A stretch of DNA of 64,000 nt from Glebionis coronaria (taxonomy: Eukaryota > Streptophyta > Magnoliopsida > Asterales > Asteraceae), in contig CM046875.1 in assembly GCA_025667525.1 (NCBI GenBank), forward strand, positions 201,538,125 through 201,602,124. Reading direction: 5' to 3'. The notes below the pieces were generated by a model. That model was given only the letters and a program-made list of their open reading frames with translations, did not search any database and had not been told where the DNA came from. This document shows, in pieces, positions 1-11,679 of the stretch; position 1 is the first letter of the stretch; each line of letters begins with the position of its first letter. The position numbers were made by a program, and so were the translations under genes.

Positions 1-640
1 AGACAGGTAGAATGAGTATTTATTAAAAAGCTTGATTATATTAAAGATTAAGATTCAAGAGTACAAGATTAAGATGAAGGTTTGATAAGCTTGAAAGAAA
101 AATCTAGAGAGAAAAAGTAAAAACACACACTAATTAAAACTTAACTAAAAATTAAAAACTAAAGACTAGCCTCCTAATGACATACAAGGAGACTATATAT
201 AGGGGAAGGGGAAGGTGTTGTTTTCTTCTCTCTTTTCTTCTTGTCTTCTCGTCTTTTAAATAACTCGTCTTTCTCGACTTTGTCTTGGGATTAGTCGAAT
301 GGTAACTTGAACTTGTCTTCTAATTTTCTTCTTTTATTAGACTTGGTTCTTCGATTTCGTTAAACTTCCGTCTTTAGACTTTTTCTTCGAGAAATCTTCA
401 GAATAGGCCTTTGACTTCCGTTCTTCTTGCACTTTTGATCTTTTGACTTCGCCTTTTGTCTTTTTCTTCGATAAAAGCCCGTGAAAGCCTGTGTGTTCTT
501 CCTTTTTCATATTTTTGTCCTAAAGCACAATAAAAACACAAACCACGCATAATTCCGCCTTTTACGACATTAAATGCACGTTTCGGTCTTGTTATTATTA
601 GAAATAAGTGGTAAAAGGATAAGTGTTTTCACACTTATTA
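1..640 (-). mobile_element. Partial LTR of an Athila-like element (B3/B3a relatives), cut by the window edge
   Basis: Read on the minus strand the segment begins at 640 with TAATAAGTGTG, the same start as the B3 LTRs. It continues with blocks shared with the B3a LTRs (CACAAACCACGCATAATTCC, TTCGATAAAAGCCCGTGAA). A TATA-like CTATATATAG lies at 193-202. There is no polypurine tract just outside position 640, so this is more likely the outer edge of a 5' LTR whose element extends to the left than a 3' LTR. The other end and its target duplication lie outside the window. Confidence 0.75.
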
Positions 641-3015
641 ATAATCAACAAGAATAATCCCAATAATCCAAGTGAAATAAGCTGTAGAAGCAAATAAGCA
701 AACTAAAAAAAGCCAAATAAGTTGGTTTTCTAGCAAAACCTTAAGCAAATAAGCTAAAACCTTCCAGAATTGGTATTAAGTTGAGAAAAATGGCACCTAT
801 TATAAAAGCCAAGTTGGTGCATGTACCAATAAGCAGAACTGAAAAATAAGCCAATATGAGCTTATTTGAAAAAAAGTCAAAGTGCACCAAATTTTACCAA
901 ACTTACAGGACTTGTTTATGAGCTTGTTTTAAGCCTTTTTGTGAAGGATTCAAGGATGAATCCTTTGAATCAAGCTAGTCAGTTGGCTTACTTGACTTTA
1001 GTTTTGGCAAATATAAGCCAATAAGCCAGTTAGCTTATCAGCCTTACAAATAAGCAACAAGTACTGAAAACACTTCCACAAGCAGCCAATGAACAAGTAT
1101 CAAGAAACAATATAGCAGGGCAAACACTAGATAATCAAATGCAAGATAAAATAGGAGTGGTCAAATTGTTGATGCAAATGACCACTTCAGCCAACTTCTA
1201 TAAGCTATAACTTTCACAATAAGCCACCAAATTGCACAAACAAGTATTGCAGAGATGCACACCAACTATAACTAATCCCAAACCAAATTACAGCCCTTAT
1301 TTCCAAATTATGAAAAAGTTATCCCTTCTGATGTGTTTGACCCAAAAAACCAATTTTTGCAGATTTATGAAAACTTTGCAAAACCAATTCCAAACCTTAT
1401 GAAACTTACCCAACTATCAAAACTTACTCAAAAACACTTGATGAGTGAAAACCACCCCTAAGAACCAAGGGCACAAGGCCACAAGGCCTTTTGATCCCAA
1501 AAATCCCAAACAGACTTGTTTTAGTACTTTTTCAAAGAAACTTTTTAATTTTGCAAATAACCTATTGATTTTATAGCCTAAATATCTCAAATAGGTGAAA
1601 AATAAAAGGTTTAAACAATAAAACTACTAACACAAACACAAGAACTCAAAATCACATAGCCACATAACATAATAGATTTTAATCAAAAAATTTGAAAGAG
1701 AAAACTAAAAGAGAGTGAACCTCCTTCCCTTTACTTCCTAAGGAACGTCATCAATGCTCCTTGGACCTTGTTCAACAACTAGAACAATACCAAGGTCCTT
1801 GAACAAAGGAGAAGGTTTGTTGATGGTTCAACAGCTGAACCTAGACCTTCTATGAATGGATCTTCAACACAAGTGAGCAAATAGCCTCACCAAAGGCTTA
1901 AAACCATTCACAAGCTTGGTGTGAACAAGCTTGCAAGAGCTTATTGCTTTTGGTTAGGGGTTAGTACAAGAAATAATCAAAGCATGGGGATCTATCACTA
2001 GCAGTGGGATTAACCACGTTTCAAAAGCTTATAAAAACTTTTCCACTTAAGATCTAGCTTAACCACTCAAACACTAAGGATTTGAGAGGCCAAATAACAG
2101 ATCTAAACACCTAGAATCCAAGGGCTTCAACTGGTAAAGCCTTGAATCACTAGATTAAAAATGCTTTAAAAACACTTTTTCAAAAACTTGAAAAACTTGA
2201 AAACTAAACAAAACTCAAACCTGGCCAACACAAACCACCAAAATACATGTAATATGATTATGGAACTCATATTCAAGCATCTAACACCAACTTCATTCAA
2301 TGTAAAAGGAATTACAATTGAAAAACATAAAATACACAAACTTTATAATGATATGAAAGGTATTACACTAGAATGCCTAGAAAATGGAACAAAGGGACTC
2401 TCACAAACTGAGGTCTCCTTTTATAGAGCTAATAGACTATTCTAGAAAGCTAAAAATACATAAACCCTAGCTATGAAAACTCAGAATTTCCCTTGAGTCG
2501 TTTTGTGTTGATGAGTTGTCAAAAATGATCCAAACCATTCCTTTATCCCTTTGGGACCAAGTAGTAGCTGAGAGTTTTTGATTTTGCCACATAGGATTAC
2601 TTGGAGGCTAAGTCGTGTGTTGATTGGTTGAAAGGGAATTGGGAGTAGTGTCCATGGTGATGGGATGGTTGAGGTTAAGTTTGGGATGGGTTCGTGTGAA
2701 GGGGAATCACACGTGGGTATGGGTAATTGGGATTTACCCCTTGTTTTAAGTGAGTTGGTAACTGGGTGAAGAACGATGAATAGTAACAAGTTTGATCCAA
2801 AATTCATGGGATGGAAAGTTTGGCGCGTGTTTTTGGTATTTAAAAGTTTCAGTAGGCAACTTTAGTCCGTGTTCTTTAGAAAAACCTTTATAACAAGTCT
2901 TTTTAGCCTTAAAAACGTATCCCCTTTGTTTTAAAACTTCTTGTTTTCACACTTTTGCCCCAAAACTTCTTCAAAAGTGTTTATAAGGACTTGTTTTGCC
3001 ATTTCTTGATTTTTT
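641..3015. other. Unassigned AT-rich sequence, no supported gene
   Basis: I see no recognisable protein domain on either strand. The longest open frames are under 110 codons, low-complexity, and match nothing I know. A TATA-like string (CTATAAAAGGAG on the minus strand, around 2420-2432) and the general texture suggest old LTR sequence, but I could not find paired ends or a second copy. Confidence 0.4.
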
Positions 3016-3193
3016 GAAGGACCAATCTTGAACTTTCTTAAAATTTGAAGGTCTTATTTGTATGTTTGACTTAGAGGAGGACCAATATTGACAAATCAAT
3101 ATTTTTGAGGGACTAATCTTGTCAATTCTTCAAAGTTGAGGGACCTTTTTGTAATTTTGACAAACTTAAGGGACCAAACTTGTAATTATGAAT
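3016..3193. repeat. Degenerate 30-31 bp minisatellite, about six units
   Basis: Units begin at about 3016, 3047, 3077, 3107, 3138 and 3168 with the core GAGGGACCAATCTTGT followed by an AT-rich stretch. Spacing is 30-31 bp although the units are diverged. No coding role is apparent. Confidence 0.7.
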
Positions 3194-4636
3194 ATAAAAG
3201 GGTATTAAGTTTCATTTATTCATTGATGAGGGATATTTCTTTTAACATCTTCAATACTTCAAGGATTTATTCTTGGAAAATCACAACTAAGGCCCGGTTC
3301 ATTATGCGGCTTCGCTTCTCGTGTTTGTTTTTCCTTGTTTCTTTGATCTTTTGTCTTTTTTATGATATCCATACTTAAAATACACAAGTAACAAACACAA
3401 GCATAATATGTGGTATTTTTATGACATTTTATGTATTTAAAGCCCAAAAAGAATGATGAGATCATGTATAAATGCCATCTCATCACTTGCATAAAAAAAT
3501 TGGGACTTAAATACTTAAAACTAAAACTTGAAAACACTTATAACCACCAAAAAACAAGTGTTCAGGGTCCAGTCTTGGGATTTGCTGTCACTCAAACCCC
3601 AAAAAAACCCTATCAATCTGAAACACCGATTATATGATTGTTTAAACAGATTTAACAAAGTGATTATATGCAAATGGGATCCAAATAAAATCAAACCACC
3701 ATGAACATAACTAAGCAGTCAAAATATGTAGAAAACAACATAAGTCGTCATAATCAATATAAATGGGGTTCAATTATGTCTATCCAATTAATGTCTAAAC
3801 CCTAATAATGTTATGGTTCTTTGATTCCAAAAAAATGGAAAAAAATGTTGATTGTAGATAACATCGTAGATAATAATACAAACATCATGTATAAAAGCAC
3901 AAACCTGTTCAACAAATTAGATAGTGGAATTAATTTTTTTTAGGATTCTTATTCTTACTAGCGAGGGGGAAAAGATGGTTATGATTTCTGGTGGGTCAGT
4001 TGATCATTATAAGTGTTCTTTCCCCCAAAAGAAATATAACCGGTTACCCCATCTAGTCATTAAAAAGAAGTCAAACTTTATATTTCTGTTCAAATAGGAA
4101 TATCAAACATAAAAAAGTCCATTGGGTACAATGGACCACTTTTATAAGTATGTTGTGTATTTATGACTTTTACCCTTTTATAAATATGTTATTTATGATT
4201 TATTAAACATAAGTCGAGATAGGCTTATGTGTCATAAGCTTGCATTTTGTGGTTTATATCTATTACTAAAATTAATATAATGCATGAAATATATTTAAGG
4301 AATTATTAGTTTAAACGGGCCAATGCGGTGGAGTCGTATTATCAGGTAATCATATAACATAAACAAATATGTTAAAAGTGAAAGTATCAAAATTAAGACA
4401 AAAAAGTCAACAACAGACAATTATTATGAAACACGAAGTATATAAAACTTGATAAAAATTATGTCAATGAAAATACATTAATTATGTTTTAAATAAGTAA
4501 TATATGAATAATATATGCAACCTTTTTATGCCCCTTTTAAGAGGTTGGTGCTTAAACGGTTTTATGACTTATTTCACCAAGAACACGTTTGAAAGTAACA
4601 TAAACGATGAATAATCTGTTATCTGACTTATTTTAT
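3194..4636. other. No feature recognised
   Basis: AT-rich sequence with only short open frames and no paired repeats, RNA genes or domains that I can recognise. Confidence 0.4.
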
Positions 4637-5935
4637 AACCTGAACCTTAAACCATTTAACCCTAAGCCATATGAACCTTAAACCATAAAACCTAATTAAA
4701 CCATAAATCATAATCATACATACCATAAACCCTAAACCTTAAACATTAAACCCTAAACATTAAACCTTAAACCAATAAACCCTAAACCCTAAACCCTAAA
4801 CATTAAACATTAAACCAATAAACCAAAACCGTAAGCCATAAACATTAAACCAATGAACCCTATACACTAAATCATAAACCTTAAACTATAAACCTTAAAT
4901 CCTATTTAACCCTTAAACCACAAATGCTAGCTAATTAAACCATAAATCCTAAACCTTAAACCATAAACCAATGAACATTAAACCCAAAACCCTGCCCTAA
5001 ACCTTAAGCCAATGAACCCTAAACACTAAATCATAAACCTTAAACTATATACCTTAAATCCTATTTAACCCTTAAACCACAAACCCTATCTAATGAAACC
5101 ATAAATCCTAAACCTTAAACCATAAACCAATGAATCTTAAACCCTAAACCCTAAACCCTAAACCCTAAGCCCTAAAACTTATACCAATGAACCCGAAACA
5201 CTAAATCATAAACATTAAACTATAAACCTTAAATCCTATTTAACGCTTAAATCACAAACCCTAGCAAATTAAACCATAAATCCTAAACCTTAAACCATAA
5301 ATCAATGAACCTTAAACCATAAATCCTAAGCCCTAAACCTTAAACCAATGAACCCTAAACACTGAATCATAAACCTTAAACTATAAACCTTAAATCCTAT
5401 TTAACCCTTAAACCACAAACCCTAGCTAATTAAACCATAAATCCTAAACCTTAAACCATAAACCAGTGAACCTTAAACCCTATACCCTAAGCCCTAAACC
5501 TTTAACCAATGCACCCTAAACACTATATCATACAACTTAAACCATTTATCCTTAAACTATAAACCTTAAATTATAATTAATCCTTAAACCATAAACCCTA
5601 GCTAATTAAACCATAAATCCTAATTAAACCTTAAACCATAAACACTAGCTAATTAAACCATAAATCCTAAACCTTAAACCATAACCCTAATCTAAACCAT
5701 ACAACCTAAACCTAAAGTCTAAACCATACAACCTAAACCTAAAGCACTATACCCTAAACCCTAAATCATAAACATTAAAAACCATTAATTAACCCTAAAA
5801 CATGCACTTAAATTAAACTATAAACCCTAAACCATAAACCCTAAACCATAAATCCTAAACCTTAACCCTCAACCCTATAGCTTAAACCCTAAACCCTAAA
5901 CCCTAACCCTAAACCATAAGCCCTAACCCATTACT
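4637..5935. repeat. Interstitial telomere-like array (CCCTAAA variants) with higher-order structure
   Basis: Hundreds of bases consist of 7-8 bp units such as CCCTAAA, CCTTAAA, CCATAAA and CAATGAA, i.e. decayed plant telomere repeats with the C-rich strand on plus. A longer pattern is superimposed: the marker CCTATTTAAC (or a close variant) recurs at about 4901, 5060, 5235 and 5396, with a diverged version near 5571, giving spacings of 159-175 bp. The array has therefore been amplified as blocks of about 160-175 bp. It is too degenerate to be a functional chromosome end. Confidence 0.85.
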
Positions 5936-7796
5936 AAACTATAACGTTGTCACCCTAACCTTATTAAACCGACCATTCAAATCGACCTTATTCATATTAA
6001 ATTGCTTGAGATGATTATTTAAGGTGATTGATATAAAGCTCAACTAAATCCCACATACTGCTTAAAAACTAAAAGATATTCAAGGTGATTATTATAACCT
6101 AATATATTTAAGTTATTTATCTAAAATTTTATGTTTAAAATTAAAGTAATATTTTAATTTTATGTTTAAAATTATAACCTTTTTAAAGTTAGTTAATTTT
6201 GACAAAAATGTTTTTAATAAAAATACAACGTATATGTTTTTTATTTACTTATTATTTATTTTTTATTAACTTTTAATACTTAAATGTTAATTATTTTATT
6301 ATTAAGTAATTTTAGTATTTACATTTTCATTAAACACAAATAATATCCAACAACCATCTTGTAACCGCCACCATCTTCACAATCATACATAGGAAGAACA
6401 AACCCTAAATCTTCATCCAATACACGATAAAGAAAATAAAACCCTCATACACAATAGTCACCAATCTACACAATCATTAGCGGCATGAAGCATTAGGAAA
6501 AAGTTAATGCAACAATCAGTATTGTTCAATTTAAATATTAGGGTTCATACGAATAGTGTAAGTTAGTTATGATATTAGGGTTTACACTAATTTTTAATGC
6601 ATGTATGTGTACCTGTGTCATTTTTCATTAACGTGATTCGATTTATAGGACTAACCCTTCTTAGTCTATGTCATTTTTAATTAACGTGTTTATATGGTCT
6701 ATGTTTCAATCTTGGTTATGGGTTTTGTTAATGTGTCTGGATATGGTCCCATGGTATATTATAATTACAGGTTTTTTTATAATATTGTATTAGGTTTTTT
6801 GAAATCAGTTGGATATGGTCCCCTATACAAACATATGCATAACCAAATCCAAATGTTGTTAGGGCATCCACAACCATGCTACGCATACTGCCAAACACTC
6901 CCTTCGTTGACATATAACTAACATTAATATGTACATGTTTGCAGAAGTTATTCATATTGAATCAGACACTGCATCATCTACTTCTGAAAGTGCTAAATTT
7001 CACCCACCCTAGCAATAGAAGTCCGATTCGGAGTTTGACCACAAGTTCTTCAACTACTCCCTGTATTCGCCCTCCACTGTTTAAAACTCATATTGTACGC
7101 ATAGATAATGTCAAAAGGTTCGGTCAAGGAATGCTGAAGAGGGGAACAACAGCAAAGGCAAAAGGAAGGTTGGATGATGTCAGTTATCCCTGTTTAATAT
7201 GAATAATTTTTTTGTGTTTTGTTGGTCTGCTAGTGCTGGGCATCTGTTGCATTTTCAACCTACAGGTCGCAACAATTTAATAGATATGTATGTATTGCTA
7301 TCATTATGAAACAATTATCATTATCTATACTCAACAATATGAGTTTGTTAATTAGTTCATATAAGTATTTTAAGACCATGTACAATTCACTATATGTTAT
7401 ATCCATTTTCTTATAATATATGAGTTCAAGTTTTTATGCAGTGTAAACTAAAGGTTTCTGGTTGAATGTTAAAATGTGTAAAATAGTATATCATTTGTTC
7501 AACCTTTATTTTTACCAAGAAACTCAAAGGGAAAGTTTACCTAGTTTGAATGTTTAATTTGGAGGTAAATTGGATTTCAAAATATTTGGTTGTTTAATTT
7601 TTTGTATCTGGAGCCAAAATTTTCACGAAAATTTTGAATGTCCAGCTAAGTTAATGCATATGCAGTTTCCATAATTTTCGAACTCCATCTCCATCCTAAA
7701 CCCTGATTTTTCTCCAAAATCAAAAAATATACAAAACTCAATTACTTTTTCATTTGTTTCATACCATCTCCACTTCTTGTTCTTGTACACATCCGA
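5936..7796. other. Probable upstream/5' part of the CACTA gene region, no definite exon
   Basis: AT-rich sequence precedes the recognisable transposase exon. A stretch at about 6939-7202 has an intron-acceptor-like TTTGCAG and short open frames (for example one containing GKGRLDDVS-like text across frames), which may be a decayed upstream exon. I cannot assign it to a family. Confidence 0.3.
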
Positions 7797-8098
7797 TTGT
7801 GGTCAATAATCATGAACACTGTAAACGATGATCAAGATTATATTGTTAAACATGATGATTTTAATGATGAATCTTTGGTTAATAATCATGATGTAAATCA
7901 TCATAATCAAGGAGATTATGAATCAGAGAATTATGGTGATCAATCAGATGAGGATGAAGACATCAGTAAACAGAAGGTTGTTAATAGGAGGGGTATAACT
8001 AGGTTATCCAAGTTTTAGACAAAATATGGAAAACCAGGTGTCATGAAGATAAATGTAAACTTTGATGCACTGAATAGAATATCAGGGCCAAACAGATC
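7797..8098 (+). pseudogene. CACTA (En/Spm) transposase-24/TNPA-like gene, 5' part, split by element A
   Basis: The open frame has an Asp/Asn/His-rich acidic stretch and then RRGITRLSKF, a TAG stop at 8016-8018, and TKYGKPGVMKINVNFDALNR in the same frame. The 'RG.TR...G' plus 'V.FD..G..G.N' layout is that of the plant Ptta/En/Spm transposase family (Pfam Transposase_24). The frame runs into the AGATC target duplication at 8094-8098 and resumes in phase at 29148 on the far side of element A. This shows directly that an exon was interrupted. Known family members are DNA-binding accessory proteins of CACTA transposons. This copy is dead: it carries a nonsense codon and a 21-kb insertion. Confidence 0.8.
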
Positions 8099-8435
8099 TG
8101 TAGAAACTAGAGGGGGGGGGGTTGAATAGTTTCTCTTCTATTAGTCATCTAATTTAAATTACTTTGAATTAAGTGCGTATCAAAACTATCTTTTACTTGA
8201 AGCTACGTTGCATAATGATTAGGTTCAATTCAAATGCATTAGCAATGGTAATAGGTAAGTATAATGATAATGAAATAAGTAAAGAGTAAGGAAAGAGACA
8301 ACCTAGTGACAAGACACCAAGATTTATAGTGGTTCGACAACGAGGCTCTATCCTCGTTTCTACTCCATTCCTCGAGTAAACCTACTCGAGATTTACACTA
8401 TATCCACAAGCTCCCTTCTTGGCGGAGAAAGCCTT

Positions 8436-8745
8436 AAATCGTCGCTTACATTATTTTCCGACACTAAGCTAAATTTCGAGACCTAATCATTAGCTAGGAC
8501 TAATCTACACAACGTTGCCTACTTCACAATTTAACGACACATGGCTAGATGTCGAGTTCTAATCTCAAGGTAGAACCAATCTTCACGACGTTGCCTAATT
8601 TACCATTTTACGACACAAGGCTAGATGTCGAGTTCTAATTCAAAGCTAGAACCAATCTTCACGACGTTGCCTACTTCACCAATTTACGACACAAGGCTAG
8701 ATGTCGAGTTCTAATCCAAAGCTAGAACCAATCTTCACGACTCTT
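8436..8745. repeat. 76-bp tandem repeat inside the LTR of element A
   Basis: ACGTTGCCT starts at 8512, 8588 and 8664, a spacing of exactly 76 bp. Each unit contains CGACACAAGGCTAGATGTCG (or a variant) and AGAACCAATCTTCACGAC. A more diverged unit precedes them. The same array is present in the other LTR (about 27820-28130). Confidence 0.85.
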
Positions 8746-9273
8746 CACTTTGAAGGTAAGTGGGAACTTCACACAACACAACTACTAATCACTTTCCAGT
8801 TTAGTGAGAACTCACAAGACACAACCACATCACTTTATAGTTTAGTGAGAACTACTACATAAATTTATTACAACTCAACTAGACATATCCAAGTACACAC
8901 ATGTAGCTTGGATCTACACAACACAGATCCAAGCAAACACATATGCAATGGATGTACACAACAAATCCAAGTATTCACAAATAGCTAGGATGAACATAAG
9001 TAGTCCAAGTATTTGATAAATACAAATGGATCAACAAAAATAAAAAGACTAACATGATGAACGTGACTAATTCATGGATTCATCTTTATCACAACACTAG
9101 TGAGTGAGTGATCTTCTCATTGGAGAAGGTAAAGGAGGGGATCAAGAGGATAATCATATGTAAACATACTTAACACATTAAGTAATCATTTACTAATGAT
9201 TATGCTATAAAAAAGAGAAAGGGGGCTGAGAAAAACATCCAAGAGGCTTATTGGAAAATGAGATTTGATCCAC

Positions 9274-9281
9274 TATTTATA
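9274..9281 (-). promoter_or_regulatory. TATA-like box in the 3' LTR of A
   Basis: TATAAATA on minus, matched by the same string at 28658-28665 in the 5' LTR, where it could serve as the element's promoter. Confidence 0.5.
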
Positions 9282-9324
9282 GAAGACAAAGTCCAACGGC
9301 AAGCTGGGCGCAGATCCTTAATTA

Positions 9325-9390
9325 GCCGACGGTTCCATATCGCTAAGGAACCACCTAGCTATTTAAGGTACCGCCCAATAGAGTCCGCTC
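9325..9390. repeat. CGGTTCC(TT)ATC palindrome module 1 (LTR of A)
   Basis: Contains ACGGTTCCATATCGCTAAGG followed by AACCACC, then TTTAAGGTACCGCCC. It belongs to a motif family also found at 11245-11306, 12608-12690 and 14888-14956, and in the other LTR at about 28705-28760. Confidence 0.65.
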
Positions 9391-9759
9391 CCTTTTTTGT
9401 CTTTTAGTGGGGTAGGAATATCTAAGGTTTTCTAAACCTTCAAAGGATATTAGTATGGCATATGGAATATGCCATTTTCAAATTTACATTTTCCATTTTA
9501 ATAAAACATTTTCTTAAAAAGAAATTTTATTAAAAAATCTTTTGTCATATTAACAAAAGTGAGTTTTAAGGATAATCACTTTGATGATCACTAAGTAATA
9601 TTAAGAAAAGTTAGTGATATGATTATTACCTTGATGATAGTGTTAGTTAAATAATTCATTTTGTGTTTTACACTAAATGTGTTGTATAGTTTGTTGTGAT
9701 TAAAACTAAGAAAGATTAGTTAACACTAATAATATTTTTAGGCGTCACTTGCATTAACA

Positions 9760-9776
9760 ATCTCCCCCTTTTTGAT
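9760..9776 (-). promoter_or_regulatory. Polypurine tract of element A
   Basis: The minus strand reads ATCAAAAAGGGGGAGAT directly before the 3' LTR start TGTTAATG. This is the usual plus-strand primer position and sequence style of plant Copia elements. Confidence 0.8.
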
Positions 9777-10502
9777 TACGACAAACTATAAAATCATTTA
9801 CATAGAAACACAAAATATCGAATTATTAACGAGTTTATCACTATCATTTCTCCCACTTTGTCGTAGCAAAAAGGTAAGCACAAGCCTTTGAAGAGAACCG
9901 GACTTTGCTTGTAGCTCCCCCTTGGTGGTTGCTCCCCCTTGCTTGGGGCACCAAGTGTATGAGCTAAGGTAACATGCTACACAAAGGTTAGTAGAAAGGA
10001 AAGAAACACCAATATATATATGATCACTACCTACTATGTAACTTGAGAAGGAGAAGGAGAAGAAATCTCAAATTAGAAGCAAGTATTTTCTAAGTATGTC
10101 CAAAGAGGTAAATGACAAAATCAAGGTTCAATTGGTGGAATGGAGGTAGAAATGAAACATCCAACCAATGAAGATGATAAATTTGTCAAGGGGTTAAAAT
10201 TTAGAATTGATGAAATCACCCATAAACAGTTGTAAAGATTAACCACGATCAACTCATAAGGAACAGAGAATGATCAAATAAAGAAAACAAAAACAACATA
10301 AAGATTTCATATTACATAAATATGAAAATGACAAACAAAGTAGATAGTCATACACACAATATGAGTATCTAAACCGAAAGATATGGAAAATAAACCACAA
10401 AGCATAAGCTAGTCTAATAGTGATAATTTTCCAAGATTGCTTAAAAACACTAATGACTCTAAAACAACTAAAGTTTTATTGACTCCAAGGGAGTGTAGCC
10501 CT
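9777..10502. other. 3' untranslated part of element A, nothing recognised
   Basis: It lies between ORF A and the polypurine tract and has only short open frames. The stretch near 9900-9960 contains repeated GCTCCCCCTTG strings, i.e. further purine-rich tracts on the element's sense strand. Confidence 0.4.
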
Positions 10503-11060
10503 TTAGTTGGAAAAATAAGACGACGATGCATCATTCGAAGTTTTGTCCACGGGAACAAAAACTTTGAGAGGAGGTCGAGTGAGGAGGAATTCAATAAAAT
10601 TTAACCTCTCATACACATGAGCAAGTTCAATTTGTGGAAATCGACAACAAGCACACGAGGATCCATGATGCAACACAAATTCGGTTGATGGGGGAAGGCC
10701 ATCACACCTAGGGTTTGGTGGTGGTGAGGAGAGTGGGTAGGTAATGTTTTCACAATGCCTTGTGAGGTTTGGGAAGGTTGAAAGGTCATTGAGTTGAGGA
10801 GTGTTAAAAGGTTTTGGTGGTGGGGGGGGGGGATTTTCCTTTTCTCCGGTGATGGGGTTAATGGAGTAGGTCTCATTCCAATACTTGATTGGAGCGAGTG
10901 TGGGGTTCTTGGGTGGTTTGGATGAAGAGGGTTCATTTTTCTTGATCCAAATAGATCTAACCAAGATTTTCGGTTTCTTGGAAAGCTTGGATGAGGAAGC
11001 TTTGGGTGAGGAGGTTTGTGACCATGAAATGTCAAGGTTATGAAAGGGAGAGTTAGGCAT
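10503..11060 (-). CDS. ORF A of element A: Pro-rich protein with HxGxxCxCC motif, unknown function
   Basis: An uninterrupted frame extends upstream to a Met at 11120. I prefer the Met at 11058-11060 because it gives a Ser/Thr/Lys-rich N-terminus like that of ORF B. The order is: basic Ser-rich N-terminus; a poly-Pro segment ENPPPPPPKPFNTPQLND; a short region with HHGSSCACC; a hydrophobic-rich C-terminus. The poly-Pro segment and Cys cluster align with ORF B (ENIPPPPPPPSNTPNLGD and HNGTNCPCC), so the two are paralogues. The Cys cluster might bind metal, but that is a guess. I recognise no known family. A CGGTTCCTTATC palindrome module lies 180-250 bp upstream. It sits on the sense strand of the element, just before the 3' LTR, where some Copia elements carry an extra ORF. 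Confidence 0.55.
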   Translation of the reverse strand: MPNSPFHNLDISWSQTSSPKASSSKLSKKPKILVRSIWIKKNEPSSSKPPKNPTLAPIKYWNETYSINPITGEKENPPPPPPKPFNTPQLNDLSTFPNLTRHCENITYPLSSPPPNPRCDGLPPSTEFVLHHGSSCACCRFPQIELAHVYERLNFIEFLLTRPPLKVFVPVDKTSNDASSSYFSN

Positions 11061-11244
11061 TGTTGAGGTGTGAGAATGAATTCTCAAGGTGGGGGTATAA
11101 GAATAAAGTATACAAGGCAAAGGTTTGAAAATCCAATGTAAAGTGTCAAGGAATGTTTAGCCAAATTGAGTAAACATGGAATCTTGACTGGGAATAGGGG
11201 ATGAAGAAAGACCAAAAACAAGCCATAAAATGGCTTTCTGTCCG

Positions 11245-11306
11245 TGGTACCTTATAGGTACCGGCGGTTCCTTATCACTTAAGGAACCGCGCGACTTTAA
11301 GGAGCC
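11245..11306. repeat. CGGTTCCTTATC palindrome module 2, upstream of ORF A
   Basis: Contains CGTGGTACCTTAT, CGGCGGTTCCTTATCAC, TTAAGGAACCGCG and TTTAAGGAGCCGCG in about 60 bp, i.e. four direct or inverted copies of one 11-13 bp motif that can pair into hairpins. Confidence 0.7.
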
Positions 11307-11679
11307 GCGTGAAGTGGACATGAAACCTTGATTTTCTAGGGTTTTGAGAAAAACTAAGGCTTTTTCAAGAAATTGCAAATCTTGTAATTTTACTCTATTA
11401 ACACTAAATTATGCTAGGGTTGCTTAAAAGCAACACATTCACCAAGAATGTCTTGACAAAGGGTGACAAAATATTTAGGTAACATTTTGAACCAATTTTA
11501 GTCAAGTTTTAGAGGTTGTGATAGATTTAGGTCCAATTTTTATTTGGAATTAAAGTTAATTAATGTGCACATAAAAAACACATAATGCTAAGTCCATAAT
11601 TCATTCTCATAAAACACTCATGAAAGAGATACATAAAAGAAATAAAGAAACAATTAACTAAAATAAAGATAAATTAAAA

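Larger units (their letters stand above)
8099..9759 (-). repeat. 3' LTR of element A
   Basis: Same length (1,661 bp) as the partner LTR at 27482-29142, with a few dozen visible differences. It carries a TATA-like box on minus (TATAAATA, 9274-9281), a G-run near its plus-strand start, one CGGTTCC/GGAACC palindrome module (about 9325-9390) and an internal 76-bp tandem repeat. Confidence 0.9.

Noticed and set aside
2188..3637. Small protein genes of 60-110 codons
   Set aside because: No domains, start context or conservation; the frames overlap on both strands and lie in repeat-like AT-rich DNA.
4637..5935. A true telomere or chromosome end
   Set aside because: The repeats are highly degenerate, interrupted and flanked by transposon sequence on both sides.
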